Assembly (NCBI GenBank): GCA_029961685.1
Contig: JARWKL010000002.1
Coordinates: 19,312,908 to 19,376,907, forward strand
Direction: 5' to 3'
DNA: 64,000 bases
DNA from: Aristolochia californica
Taxonomy: Eukaryota; Streptophyta; Magnoliopsida; Piperales; Aristolochiaceae
Position numbers and translations under genes: made by a program. The notes beneath the pieces were generated by a model, which saw only the letters and a list, made by a program, of their open reading frames with translations, searched no databases and was not told the origin of the DNA. Every line of letters starts with the position of its first letter. Within the stretch, counting starts at the first letter, position 1. Shown one piece after another: positions 34,101 through 48,900 of this stretch.

Positions 34101-35820
34101 ACTAAAAATGAACACCAAAGTTTTATTATCCATGTTTGGGAAATTCAACCAGTACAACCCTAATAGCTTAGTGGAATTTTATAATAAAAAGATTTCAAAT
34201 TGATCCTAACATGTTTTAAATATGGATATGCATGCCTGAAACATGTTGAACATGCAAATGACCTAATCATAAAACAATTTCAAGGTGTAGAAAAAATTAA
34301 ATTCTCAAGTTAACGTGCGGTGCGATATTTACCGAGCCAAACAACCCCCTTTTTTCCTTTTTACAAATTGTAAATGTTTTGATCGATTAATGATGTGTAA
34401 TGGTTATAATTTTTGTATTAAATGACATATGGTTTAGGTGTCAACACTCGGTTAAAAATGCCTCGCACCCTCTTTTCCGTTGATTGCTAAACCTAATATA
34501 TAAAAAACTACAAGAATTTACAATCCTTAAAAATCATAGTTAGTTTTTGGAATTATCTCTCTCTTCATTTGTGCATTTCCATTTGGGATGTTCAATTTTT
34601 TTTCAAATCTAAACTTGAGTTTTCACTATCCCATTTGTCTCGTAAACAAAAAGATAAGGCAATTAGATCACAACAAAATGAAAACTTTAGAGTTTATGTA
34701 TCAAAAAAATAGAAAACTATAATAAATGTAAGTGAAGAAATTTATTTCATGCTCTAAAAATGGACACCAAAGTTTTGTTTTCCTAGTTTGGGAAAATCCA
34801 CTAGTACAAACCCTAATAGCTTGGTGGAATTCTATAAGAGAGAGATTTCTAATTGATCCTAACATGTTCTAAATATGGATATGCTTGCCTGAAACATGTC
34901 GAAGATTCAAATCACCTAATGATCCAATAATTTCAAGGAGTAGAAAAAATTAAATTCTCAAGTTAATGTGCGGTGGGATATTTACAAGAGCCAAACAACC
35001 CAGTTTTTTCCTACTTACAAAAGGTGGACCTAACAATCGTAGATCATCATAATTGTTTTGATCGATTAATGATGTGTAATGACTATAATTTTTTTTAGAA
35101 ATGACTTATGGTTTGGGAGTCAACACTCAGTTAAAAATGGCTCGCCCCACCTTTTCTGTTGATTGCAAAACCTAATATATCAAAAACTAAAAGAGTTTAC
35201 AATCCTTACAAAGCACAGATAATTTTTTGAATTATCTCACTCAGCATTTGTACATTTCCATTTAGGATGTTCAAATTTTTTCAAATCCAAACTTGAGTTT
35301 TCATTCTCCCTTTTTTCTCGAAAACAAAAAGACAAGGCAAATAGATCACAACAAAATGAAAATTTTAGAGTTTGTGTATGAAAAAAATTGAAAACTATAA
35401 TAAATGTAAGTGAAGAAAATTATTTCACGAACTAAAAAAGAACACCAAAGTTTTGCTATCCATGTTTGGGAAATTCCACTAGTACAACCCCGAATAGCTT
35501 GGTGGAATTTTATAAGAAAGAGATTTATAATCGATCCTAACATGTTTCAAATATGGTTATGCATGCCTGAAACATGTTGAAGATGCAAATGACATAATGA
35601 TCCAAAAATTTCAAGGTGTAGAAAAAATTAAATTCTCAAGTTAACGTGCGATGGGATATTTACTAGAGCCAAACAACCAAGTTTTTGCCTATTTACAAAA
35701 AGCGGACCTAACAATCTTACATCATCGTAAATGTTTTGATCGATTAATGATGTGTAATGGCAATAATCTTTTGTTAGGAATGACTTATGGTTTGGGAGTC
35801 AACCCTCGACTAAAAATGCC

Positions 35821-35821
<1 letters not shown>

Positions 35822-35855
<34 letters not shown>
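35822..35855 (+). repeat. Poly-C run, 34 C
   Basis: Fixed satellite position. It creates a proline-coding stretch in an otherwise meaningless frame at 35651-35878. Confidence 0.9.
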
Positions 35856-35857
<2 letters not shown>

Positions 35858-37189
35858 ACACCCACTCTTTTCCAATGATTGCGAAACCAAATATATAAAA
35901 AACTTAAAGAGTTTACAATCCTTAAAAATCACAGATAGTTTTTGGAATTATCTCTCTCAGCATTTGTGCATTTCCATTTTGGATGTTTAATTTTTTTTCA
36001 AATCCAAACTTCAGTTTTCTCTCTCCCATTTTTCTCGTAAACAAAAAGATAAGGCAAATAGATCACAAAAAAATTAAAATTTTAGAGTTTATGTATGATA
36101 AAAAAATAAAAACTACAATAAATGTAAGTGAAGAAAATTATTTCACGCACTAAAAAAGAAATTTTTTTGTTATTCTTGTTTGGGAAATTCCACTAGTACA
36201 ACCCCTAATTGCTTGGTGGAATTTTATAAGAAAGAGATTTCTAATTTATCCTAACATGTCTTAAATAAGAATATACATGCCTGAAATATGTTAAAGATGC
36301 AAATGACCTATTGATCCAAAAATTTCAACGAGTAGAAAAAATTATATTCTTAGGTTAACGAGCAGTGGGATACTTACTAGATGATCTACGGACCTAACAA
36401 TCATTGATCATCATAAATTTTTTGATCGATTAATAATGTATAACGGCTATAATTTTTGTTGGAAATGACTTATGGTTTGGGAGTCAACCCTCAGTTAAAA
36501 ATGCCTCGCCCGTTCTTTTCCGATGATTGCAAAACCTAATATATAAAAAAATTAAAGAGTTTACAATCCTTAAAAATCACAAATACTTTTTGGAATTATC
36601 TCTCTCAGAATTTTTGCATTTCCATTTTGGATGTTTAATTTTTTTTCAAATCCAAACTTGAGTTTTCACTGTCCCATTTTTATCATAAACTAAAAGATTA
36701 GGCAAATAGATCACAACGAAAAGAAAATTTTAGAGTTTATGTACGTAAAAATTTGAAAACTACAACAAAAGTAAGTGAAAAAAATTATTTCACGCACTAA
36801 AAATTAACACCAAAATTTTGTTATCCATGTTTGGGAAATTCCACTAGTACAACTACAAATAGGTTGGTGGAATTTTATAAGAAAGAGATTTTTAATTGAT
36901 CATACCATGTTTTAAATATGGGTATGCATGCCTAAAACATGTCGAAGATTCAAATGACCTAATGATCCAATAATTTGAACAAGTAGAAAAAATTAAATTC
37001 TCAAGTTAATGTGTGATGGGATATTTACCAGAGCCAAAAAACCCACTTGTTTCCAATTTACAAATAGCGGACCTAAGAATCATAGATCATTGTAAATGTT
37101 TTGATCAATTAATGAAGTCCAACGGCTATAATTTTTAATAGAAATGACTTATGGTTTGGGAGTCAACACTCAGTTAACAATGCCTCCAT

Positions 37190-37215
37190 CCCCCCCCCCC
37201 CCCCCCCCCCCCCCC
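37190..37215 (+). repeat. Poly-C run, 26 C
   Basis: Fixed satellite position, followed by ACGCCCCCTCTCC. Confidence 0.9.
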
Positions 37216-39071
37216 ACGCCCCCTCTCCTTTTTCGATGTTTGCAAAACCTAAGGTATAAAAAACAAAAAGAGTTTACAATCCTTAAAAATCACAGGTATT
37301 GTTTTGAATTATCACTCTCAGCATTTGTATATTTCGATTTTGGATGTTCAATTTTTTTTTCAAATCCATTTTTGAGTTTTCACTCTCCCATTTTTCTCGT
37401 AAAAAAAAAGTAAGGCAAATAGATCAAAACAAAATGAAAATTTTAAAGTTTATTTATGCAAAAAATTGAAAACTACAATAATGTATGTGAAGAAAATTAT
37501 TTCACGTACTAAAAATGAACCCCAAAGTTTTGTTATCCTTGTTGGGAAATTCCCTTAGGACAACCCCTAATAGCTTGGCGGAATTTTATAAGAAAGAGAT
37601 TTTTAATTGATCCTAACATGTTTTAAATATGGATATGCATGCCTGAAAGATGTTGAAGATGCAAATGACCTAATGATCCAAAAATTTCGAGTAGAAAAAA
37701 TTAAATTCTCAAGTTAACGTGCCGTGGGATATTTACCAGAGCCAAACAACCCAGTTTTTGCCTATTATCAAAAAGCTGACCTACCAATCATAGATCACCG
37801 TAAATGTTTTGATCAATTAATGATAAGTAACGGCTATAATTTTTGTTAGAAATGACTTATGGTTTGGGAGTCAACACTCAGTTCAAAATGCCTCGCCCCC
37901 CCTTTTCTGATGATTGCAAAACCTAATATATAAAAAACCAAAAGAGTTTACAATCCTTAAAAATCACATAAAATTTTTGGAATTATCTCTCTCAGCATTG
38001 GTTAATTTCCATTTTGGATGATCAATTTTTTTTAGAATCCAAACTTGAATTTTCTCTATCCCATTTTTTCTCGTAAACAAAAAGATAAGGCAAATAGATC
38101 ACAACAAAATGAAAATTTTAGAGTTTATGTATGAAAAAAATTGAAAACTATAATAAATGTAACTGAAGAAAATTATTTCACACACTAATAATGAACGCAT
38201 AATTTTTGTTATTCTTGTTTGGGAAATTCCACTAGTGCAACCCCTAATTGCTTGGTGGAATTTTATAAGAAAGAGATTTCTAATTTATCCTAACATGTTT
38301 TAAATTTGGATATGCAACCCTGAACCTTGTTGAAGATGCAAATGACCTAATGATCCAAAATTTTCAAGCAGTATAAAAAATTAAATTTTCAAGTTAACGT
38401 GCGGTGGAATATTTTCCAAAGCCAAACAACCCCGTTTTTGCCTCTTCACAAAAAGCGGACCTAACAATCATGGATCATCGTAAATGTTTTTAGCGATTAA
38501 TGATGAGTAACAGCTACAATTTTTGTTTGAAAAGAATTATGGTTTCGGTGTCAATACTCAGTTAAAAATGCCTCGCCCCCCTTTTATGATGATTGCAAAA
38601 CCTAATATATAAAAAACTAAAAGAGAGTAAAATCCTCAAAAATCACAGTTACTTTTTGAAATTATCTCTCTCAGCATTTCTGCATTTCCTTTTTGGATGT
38701 TCAATTTTTTTTAAAACCAAACTTGATTTTTCTCTCTTCCATTTTCTTGTAAATAAAAAGATAAGGCAAATAGATCCCAAAAAAATGAAAAATTTAGAGT
38801 TTATTTATGCAAAAAATTTAAAACTATAATAAATTTAAGTGAAAAAAATTATTTCACGCATTAAAAATGAACCCCAAAGTTTTGTTATCCATGTTTGGGA
38901 AAATCCACAAGTACAACCCCTAATAACTTGGTGGAATTTTATAAGAAAGAGATTTCTAATTAATCATAACATGTTTTAAATATGGATATGCATGACAGAA
39001 ACATGTTGAAGATGCAAATGACCTAATGATCCAAAAATTTCAAGGAGTAGAAAAAATTAAATTCTCAAGTT

Positions 39072-40431
39072 AACGTGCAGTGTGATATTTACAAGAGCCA
39101 AACAACCCCGTTTTTGCCTTTTTACAAAATGTGGACCTAACAATCATAGATCATCGTAAATGTTTTGATTGATTAATGATGTGTAATGGCTATAATTTTT
39201 GTTAGAAGAAACTTATGGTTTCGGAGGAAACACTAAGTTAAAAATGCCTCCCCCCCCCCTCCTTTTTCGATGATTGCAAAGCCTAATATATAAAAAACTA
39301 AAAGAGTTTACAATCTATAAAAATCATCGATACTTTTTGGAATTATTTCTCTCTGCATTTGTGAAATTCCATTTTGGATGTTCAACTTTTTTTTTAAATC
39401 CAAACTTGAGTACTCACTCTTCCAATTTTCTCGAAAAAAAAAAGATAAGGCAAATAGATCACAACAAAATGAAAATTTTAGAGTTTATGAATGCAAAAAA
39501 TTGAAAACTATAATAAATGTTAGCGATGAAAATTATTTCAGGCACAAAAAATAAACACCAAATTTTTTTTATTCTTGTTTGGGAAATATATCTTGTACAA
39601 CCCCTAATAGCTTGGTGGAATTTTATAAGAAAGGGATTTCTAAGTGATCCTAAGATGTTTTAAATAAGGATATGGATGCAAGAAACATGTTGAAGATGCA
39701 AATGACCTAATGATCCAAAAATTTCAAGGAGTAGAATAAATTAAATTCTCAAGTTAACGTGTGGTGGGATATTTACCAGAGCCAAACAACCAGTTTTTGC
39801 CTATTTACAAAAAGTGGACCTAACAATCATAGATCATCGTAAATGTTTTGATCGATTTATGATGTGTAATGGCTACATTTTTTTTAAAAAATGACTTATG
39901 GTTTGGGAGACAACCCTTAGTTAAAAATGCCTCGCCCAACCTTTTTCGATGATTGTAAAACCTAATATATAAAAAGCTAAAAGATTTCACAATCCTTAAA
40001 ATTCTCATATAAGTTTTTGTATTATCTTTCTCTGCATTTTTGCATTTTGATTTTGGATGTTCAATTTTTTTTCAAACCCATACTTGTGTTTTCACTCTCC
40101 CATATTTCTCGTAAACAAAAAGATAAGGCAAATAGATCACAACAAAATGAAAATTTTAGAGTTAATGCATGAAAAAATTGAAAATAAAATAAATGTTAGT
40201 GAAGAAAATCATTTCTTGCACAAAAAATAAACACCGAAGTTTTGTTATCCATGTTTAGGAAATTGCACTAGTACAACCCTTAATAGCTTGGTGGAATTTT
40301 ATTAGAAAGAGATTTCTAATTGATCCTAACATGTTTTAAATATGGATATACATGCCTGAAACATGTTGAAGATGCAAAAGACCTAATGATCCAAAAATTT
40401 CAAGGCGTAGAAAAAATTAAATTCTCAGGTT
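39072..40431 (+). repeat. Third copy of a two-monomer block, without LTR element
   Basis: Monomers at 39072 and 39756 share variants with 6585/7307 and 18846/19564: the AAATAAACACCAAATTTTT-type stretch with ATTCTTGTTTGGGAAAT, then CGCCCAACCTTTTTCGATG and CAAACCCATACTTGTG. The next monomer (40432) lacks the CATAGATGTGTAATG deletion and the LTR insertion found at the other two loci. Confidence 0.65.
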
Positions 40432-40611
40432 AATGTGCGCTGGGATATTAACCAGAGCCAAACAACCCCGTTTTTGCCTATTTAAAAAAGATGGACCTAA
40501 CAATCATAGATCATCGTAAATATTTTGATCTATTAATGATGTGTAATGGCTATAATTGTTGTTAGAAATGACTTATGGTTTGGGTGTGAACACTCAATTA
40601 AAAATGCCTCA

Positions 40612-40628
40612 CCCCCCCCCCCCCCCCC
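40612..40628 (+). repeat. Poly-C run, 17 C
   Basis: Fixed satellite position, preceded by AATGCCTCA. Confidence 0.85.
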
Positions 40629-41885
40629 TTCATTTTCCGCTAATTGCAAAACCTAATATATAAAAAACTAATAGAATTTACAATCTTTAAAAAATCACAG
40701 ATACTTTTTTGAACTATCTCTCTCTACCTTTGTGCAATTCCATTTTGGATGTTCAATTTTTTTTCAAATCCAAACTTGAGTTTTCACTATCCTATTTTTC
40801 TCGTAAACAAAAAGATAAGGCGAATAGATCTCAACAAAATGAAAATTTTAGAGTTTATGTATGCAAAAAAATGAAAACTAAAATAAATGTAAGTGAAGAA
40901 AATTATTTCATGCACTAAAAAAGAACACCAAAGTTTTGTTATCCTTGTTTGGGAAATTCCACTTGTAAAACCCCTAATAGGTTTGTGGAATTTTATAAGA
41001 AAGAGATTTCAAATTGATCCTAAATTTTTTTAAATATGGATATGCATGCCTAGAACACGTTGAAGATGCAAATGAATTGATGATCCAAAAATTTCAAGCA
41101 GTAGAAAAAATTATTTTCTCAAGTTAACGTATAGTGGGATATTTACAAGAGCCAAACAACCCATTTTTGCCTATTTACAATAAAAGGAGCTAACAATCAT
41201 AGATCATCATAAATGTTTTGATCGGTTAATGATGAGTAACGACTATAATTTTTGTTAGAAATGACTTATGGTTTGGGAGTCATATACTATACTTATAAAG
41301 CACATATACTATTTTGAATTATCTCTATCTCCATTTGTGCTTTTCCATTTTAGATGTTCAATTTTTTTCAACTCGAAACTTGAGTTTTTTCTGTCCCATT
41401 TTTCTCATAAACAAAAAGATAAGGAAAATAGATCACAACAAAATGAAAATTTTAGAGTTCATGAATGCAAAAAATTGAAAATTATTTCATGCACTAAAAA
41501 AAACACCAAAAATTTGTTGTCCATGTTTGAGAAATTCCACTAGTACAACCCCTAATAGCTTGGTGGAATTTTATAAGAAAGAGATTTCTAATTGATCCTA
41601 ACATGTTTTAAATATGGATATGCATGCCTGAAACATGTTGAAGATGCAAATGACCTAATGATCCAATAATTTCAAGGCGTAGAAAAAAGAAAATTTTCAA
41701 GTTAACTTGTGATGGGATATTTACTAGAGACAAACTACCCAGTTTTTGCCTATTTACAAAAAGCGGACCTAACAATCATAGATCATCATAAATTTTTTGA
41801 TCGATTAATGATGTGTAACGGCTATAATTTTTGTTAGAAATAACTTATGGTTTGGGAGTTAACCCTCATTTAAAAATGCCGCCAT

Positions 41886-41914
<29 letters not shown>
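41886..41914 (+). repeat. Poly-C run, 29 C
   Basis: Fixed satellite position. The equivalent in the second higher-order copy (46624-46630) has only 7 C followed by TCCCTGTCTGCCCC, so length changed after this duplication. Confidence 0.9.
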
Positions 41915-41917
<3 letters not shown>

Positions 41918-44900
41918 ATTTTCGATGATTGCAAAACCTAATAGATAAAAAACTAAAAGAGTTTACAATCCTTAAAAATGACAGATACTTTTTGGAATTA
42001 TCTCTCTCTGCATTTGTGCATTTCCATTTTGGATGTTCAATTTATTTTCAAATACAAACATGAGTTTTCTCTCTCCCATTTTTCTCGTAAGAAAAAAAAT
42101 AAGGCAAATACATCACAAAAAAGTGAAAATTTTAGAGTTTATGCATGCAAAAAATTGAAAACTATAATTAATGTAAGTGAAGAAAATTATTTTACGGACG
42201 AAAAATGAACACAAATTCTTTTGTTATTCTAGTTTTGGAAATTCCACTTGTACAACCTCTAATAGCTTAGTGGAATTTTATAAGAAAGAGATTTCTAATT
42301 TATCCTAACAAGACTTAAATAAGGATATGCATGCCTAAAACTTGTTGAAGATGCAAATGACCTAATTATCAAATAATATGAAGGAGTAGAAAAAATTAAA
42401 TTCTCAAGTTAACACGCGATGGGATATCCATTTTACAAAAAGCAAACCAAACAATCATAGATCATAGTAAATTTTTTGATCGATTAATGATGTGTAACGG
42501 CTATAATTTTTGTTGGAAATGACTTATGGTTTGGGAGTCTACCCTCAGTTAAAAATATCTCACCCACCCTTTTTCGATGATTGCAAAACCTAATATATAA
42601 AAAACTAAAAGAGTTTACATTCCTTAAAAATCACAGATACTTTTTGGAATTATCTCTCTCGGTATTTGTGCATTTCCAAATTTGGATGTTAAATTTTTTT
42701 CAAATCCAAACTTGAGTTTTGTTGTCCCATTTTTATCATGAACAAAACTATTAGGCAAATAGATCACAACAAAATGAAAATTTTAGAGTTTATGTATGTA
42801 AAAAAATGAAAACAATAATAAATGTAAGTGAATAAAATTATTTCGAGCACTGAAAATGAACACCAAAGTTTTGTTATCCATGTTTGGGAAATTCCACTAG
42901 TACAACCCTTAATAGCTTGGTGGAATTTTATAAGAAAGAGATTTTTAATTGATCCTAACATGTTTTAAATATGGATATGCATGCCTAAAACATGTTGAAG
43001 ATGCAAATGACCTAATGTTCAAAAAAATTCGAGTTGAAAAAATTAAATTCTCAAGTTAACTTGTCGTGGCATATTTACGAGAGCCAAAAAAACCCACCTT
43101 TTGCCAATTTACAAAAAACGGACCTAAAAATCATAGAACATTGTAAATGTTTTGATCAATTAAAGATGTGTAATGGCTATAATTTTTTTAGAAATGACTT
43201 ATGGTTTTGGAGTCAACACTCAGTTAATAATGTCTCGTCCCCCTTTTTCAATGATTGCAAAACCTAATATATAAAAAATTAATAGAGTTTACAATCCTTA
43301 AAAATCATAGATACTTTTTGGAATTATCTCTCTCACCATTTGTGCATTTCCATTTTGGATGTCCAATTTTTTTCCAAATCGAAACTTGAGTTTTCACTCT
43401 CCCATTTTTCTCGTAAATAAAAAATATGGCAAATAGATCACAAAAATTTGAAAATTTTAGAGTTTATCGATGCAAAAAATTGAAAACTATAATAAATGTA
43501 AGTGAATAAAAAAATTTCACGCACTAAAAATCATCACAAAAGTTTTGTACTCCATGTTTGGGAAATTCCACTAACTAATAGCTTGGTGGAATTTTATAAG
43601 AAAGAGATTTCTAATTGATCCAAACATGGTTTAAATATGGATATGCATGCCTGAAACATGTTGAAGATGCAAATGACCTAATGATTCAAAAATTTCAATT
43701 CTTAGAAAAAATTAAATTCTCAAGTTAACGGTGGGATATTTAAAAGAGCCAAACAATCCCGTTTTTGCCTATTTAAAAAAGACGGACCAAACAATCATAG
43801 ATCATCGTAAATGTTTTGATCGATTAATGATGTGTAAAGGCTATAATTTTTCTCAGAAATGACTTATGGTTTTGGAGTCAACACTCAGTTAAAAATGCCT
43901 CACCCCCCTTTTCCGTTGATTGCAAAAGATAATATATAAAAAATTGAAAGAATTTACAATCTTTAAAAATCACAGATATTTTTTGGAATTATCTCTCTCA
44001 GCATCTGTGCATTTCCAATTTGGATGTTCAATTTTTATCAAATCCAAACTTGAGATTTCACTATACCATTTTTAACGTAAAACAAAAGATTAGGTAAATA
44101 GATAACAACAAAATGAAAATTTTAAAGCTTATGTATGCAAAAAATTGAAAAATATAATAAATGTAAGTGAAGAAAATTATTTCACGCACTAAAAATGAAC
44201 ACCAAAGTTTTTCTCTCCTTGTTTGGGAAATTCCACTTGTACAACCCCTATAAGCTTGAAGGAATTTTATAAGAAAGAGATTTCTAATTGATCCTAACAT
44301 ATGTTAAATATGGATATCCATGCCTGAAACATGTTGAAGATGCAAATGACCTAAGGATCAAAAAATTTCAAGGCGTAGAAAAACTTAAATTCTCAAGATA
44401 ACGTGCGGTGGGATATTTTCCAAAGCCAAACAACCCCGTCTTTGCCTATTTACAAAAGGCGAACCTAACAATCATAGATCATCGTAAATATTTTGATAGA
44501 TTAAAGATGTGTAATGGCTATAATTTTTTTTCAGCAATGACTTATGGTTCGGGAGTCAACACACTGTTAAAAATGCCTCACCCCCCTCCCCCTTTTCCGT
44601 TGATTGCAAAACCTAATATATAAAAAATAAAAAGAATTTACAATCCTTAAAAATCACAGAAATTTTTTGGAATTATCTCTCTCTACATTTGTGCATTTCC
44701 ATTTTGGATGTTCAATTCTTTTTCAAATCTAAACTTGAGTTTCCACTATCCCATTTGTCTCGTAAATAAAAAGATATGGCGAATAGATCTCAACAAAATG
44801 AAAATTTTAGAGTTTATGTATGCAAAAAATTAAAAACTATAATGAATGTAAGTGAAGAAAATTAGTACACGCACTAAAAATGAACACCAAAGTTTTGTTA

Positions 44901-45939
44901 TCCTTGTTTGGGAAATTCCACTAGTACAACCCCTAACAGCTTGGTGGAATTTTATAAGAAAGAGATTTCTAATTGATCCTAACATGTTTAAATGTGGATA
45001 TGCATGCATGAAACATGTCGAAGATTCAAATGACCTAATGATCCAATAATTTCAAGGAGAACAAAAAATTAAATTCTCAAGTTAACGTGCGGTGGGATAT
45101 TTACAAGAGCCAAACAACCCAGTTTTTGCCAATTTACAAAAAGCGAACCTAACAATCATAGATCATCATAAATGTTTTGATCGATTAATGATGTGTAACG
45201 ACTATAATTTTTTTTAGAAATGACTTATGGTTTGGGAGTCAACACTCAGTTAAAAATGCCGCGCCCCCCCTTTTCCGATGATTGTAAAACCTAATTTATA
45301 AAAAAACTAAAAGAGTTTACAATACTTAAAAAGCAAAGATACTTTTTTGAATTACCTCACTCAGCATTTGTATATTTCAATTTTGGATGTTAAATTTTTT
45401 TCAAATCCAAACTAGAGTTTTCACTCTTCCATTTTTCTTGTAAACAAAAAGATAAGGCAAATAGATCTCAAAAAAATGATAATTTTAGAGTTTGTGTATA
45501 CAAAAAATTGAAAACCGTAATAAATGTAAGTGAAGAAAATAATTTCGTGCACTAAAAAAGAACACCAATGTTTTGTTATCCTTGTTTGGGAAATTCCACT
45601 TGTAATACCCCTTATACTTTGTGGAATTTTATAAGAAAGATTTCAAATTGGTCCTAAATTTTTTTAAATATAGATATGCATGCCTGGAACATGTTGAAGT
45701 TGCAAATAAATTGATGATCCAAAAATTTCAAGCAGTAGAAAAAATTATATTCTCAAGTTAACGTATAGTGGGATATCTACAAGAGCCAAACAATCCAATT
45801 TTTGCCTACTTATAACTAGTGGGGCAAACAATCATAGATCATCATAAATGCTTTGATCGATTAATGATGTGTAACAACTATAATTTTTGTTAGAAATGAC
45901 TTATGGTTTTGGAGTCAACACTTCGTTAAAAAAGGCTCG

Positions 45940-45959
45940 CCCCCCCCCCCCCCCCCCCC
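45940..45959 (+). repeat. Poly-C run, 20 C
   Basis: Fixed satellite position; absent from copy 1 of the higher-order repeat because of a deletion near 41280. Confidence 0.85.
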
Positions 45960-48900
45960 TCCCCTTTTCAAAAGATTGCAAAACCTAATATATAAAAAAC
46001 TAAAAGAGTTCACAATCCTTATAAAGCACATATACAATTTTGAATTATCTTTCTCTGCATTTGTGTTTTTCCATTTTAGATGTTCAATTTTTTTCTACTC
46101 GAAACTTGAGTTTTTCTGTTCCATTTTTCTCGTAAACAAAAAGATAAGCCAAATAGATCACAACAAAATGAAAATTTTAGAGTTTTTGTAAACAAAAAAT
46201 TGAAAAAAATGTAATTGAAGAAAATTATTTCACGCACTAAAAAAACACCAAAGTTTTGTTGTCCATGTTTGGGAAATTCCACTAGTACAACGCCTAATAG
46301 CTTGGTGGAATTTTATAAGAAAGAGATTTCTAATTGATCCTAACATGTTTTAAATATAGATATTCATGCCTGAAACATGTTGAAGATGCAAATGACCTAA
46401 TGACCCAACAATTTGAAGGCGTAGAAAAAATAAAATTTTCAAGTTAACGTGCGATGGGATATTTACCAGAGCCAAACTAACCAATTTTTGCCTATTTACA
46501 AAAAGCGGACCTAACATTCATAGATCATCATAAATGTTTTGATCGATTAATGATGTGTGACGGCTACATTTTTTGTTAGAAATGACTTATTGTTTGGGAG
46601 TCAACCCTCAGTAAAAAATGTATCCCCCCCTCCCTGTCTGCCCCATTTTCGATGATTGCAAAACCAAATAAATAAAAAACTAAAAAATTTTACAATCCTT
46701 AAAAATCATGGATACTTATTGGAATCTCTCTCAGCATTTGTGCATTTTCATTTTGGATGTTCAATTGTTTTTCAAATCCAAACATGAGCTTTCTCTCTCC
46801 CATTTTTTTGGTAAGAAAAAGATAAGGCAAATACATCACAAAAAAGTGAAAACTTTAGAGTTTATGCATGCAAAAAAATGAAAACTATAATAAATGTTAG
46901 TGAAGAAAATTATTTCACGCACTAAAAATGAACACAAATTTTTTGTTATTCTAGTTTGGGAAATTCCTCTTGTACAAGCTCTAATAGCTTAGTGGAATTT
47001 TATAAGAAAGAGATTTCTAATTTATCCTAACATGATTTAAATAAGGATATGCATGTCTAAAACTTGTTGAAGATGCAAATGACCTAATGATCAAATAATA
47101 TGAAGGAGTAGAAAAAATTAAATTCTCAAGTTAATGTGCGGTGGGATATCCTTTTTACAAAAAGCGAACCAAACAATCATAGATCATCGTAAATTTTTTA
47201 ATCAATTAATGGTTTGTAACGGCTATAATTTTTGTTGGAAATAACTTATGGTTTGGGAGTCTACCCTCAGTTAAAAATGTCTCGCCCACCCTTTTCCGAT
47301 GATTGCAAAACCTAATATATAAAATACTAAAAGAGTTTACATTCCTTAAAAATCACAGATACTTTTTGGAATTATCTCTCTCGGTATTTGTGCATTTCCA
47401 TTTTGGATGTTAATTTTTTTTTCAAATCCAAACTTGAGTTTTTGTTGTCCCATTTTTATCGTAAACAAAAATATTGGGCAAATAGATCACAACAAAATGA
47501 AAATTTTAGAGTTTATGTATGTAAAAAATTGAAAACAATAATAAATGTAAGTGAGGAAAATTATTTCAAGCAAATAAAATGAACACCAAAGTTTTGTTAT
47601 CCATGTTTGGCAAATTCCACTAGTACAACCCCTAATAGCTTGGTGGAATTTTATAAGAAAGAGATTTCTAATTGATCCTAATGTGTTTTAAATATGGATA
47701 TGCATGCCTGAAACATGTTGAAGATGCAAATGACCTAATGATTCAAAAATTTCAAGGAGTAGAAAAAATTAAATTCTCAAGTTAACGTGCGGTGGGATTT
47801 TTACTAGAGGTACCCACTCTTTGCCTATTTACAAAAAGCGGACCTAATAATCATAGATCATCGTAAATGTTTTGATCGACAAATGATGTGTAATGGCTAT
47901 AATTTTTGTTAGAAATGACTTATGGTTTGGGAGTCAACACTCAGTTAATAATGCCTCGTCCCCCCTTTTTCGATGATTGCAACACCTAATATATAAAAAA
48001 TTAACATAGTTTACAATCCTTAAAAATCACAGATACTTTTTGGAATTATCTCTCTCACCATTTGTGCATTTCTATTTTGGATGTTCAATTTTTTCCAAAT
48101 CGAAACTTGAGTTTTCACACTCCCATTTTTCTCGTAAATAAAAAGATATGGCAAATAGATCTCAAAAAAATGAAAATTTTAGAGTTTATCGTTGCAAAAA
48201 ATTAACACTACAATAAATGTAAGTGAATAAAAATATTTCACGCACTAAAAATCAACACCAAAGTTTTGTTCTCCATGTTTGGGAAATTCCGCTAACAAAT
48301 AGCTTGGTGGAATTTTATAAGAAAGAGATTTCTAATTGATCCAAACATGGTTTAAATATGGATATGCATGCCTGAAACATGTTGAAGATGCAAATGACCT
48401 AATGATTCAAATTTTCAAGGCGTAGAAATAATTAAATTCTCAAGTTAACGGTGGGATATTTACAAGAGCCAAACAATCCCGTTTTTGCCTATTTAAAAAA
48501 GACGGACCTAACAAACATATATCATCATAAATGTTTTGATTGATTAATGTTGTGTAAAGGCTATAATTTTTTTCAGAAATGACTTATAGTTTTTGAGTCA
48601 ACACTCAGTTAAAAATGCCTCGCCCCCCTTTTCCGTTGATTGCAAAACGTAATATATAAAAAACTAAAAGAATTTACAATCTTTCAAAATCACAGATACT
48701 TTTTGGAATTATCTCTCTCAGCATTTGTGCATTTCCATTTTGGATGTTCAATTTTTATCAAATCCAAACTTGAGTTTTCACTATCCCATTTTTATCGTAA
48801 AACAAAAGATTAGGCAAATAGATCACAACAAAATGAAAATTTCAAAGCTAAGGTATGCAAAAAATTGAAAAAAATAATAAATGTAAGTGAAGAAAATTAT

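Larger units (their letters stand above)
29545..34311 (+). repeat. Higher-order similarity at about 3.4 kb spacing
   Basis: Monomers at 29545 and 30232 share rare variants with 32960 and 33635, 3415 and 3403 bp away: GGGGCAAAACAAGCC, CAACCCTCAGTTAAAAATGC, CACTTGTGCTTTTCC/CACTATGCTTTTCC and AAATTTAGAGTTGAAAAAAT-type junctions. This suggests a five-monomer unit, of which only about two monomers are clearly shared. Confidence 0.6.

Noticed and set aside
35651..35878. Proline-rich frame, and glycine-rich counterparts on the minus strand (10422-10619, 19019-19225)
   Set aside because: Proline or glycine runs are direct translation of C-runs; no protein evidence.
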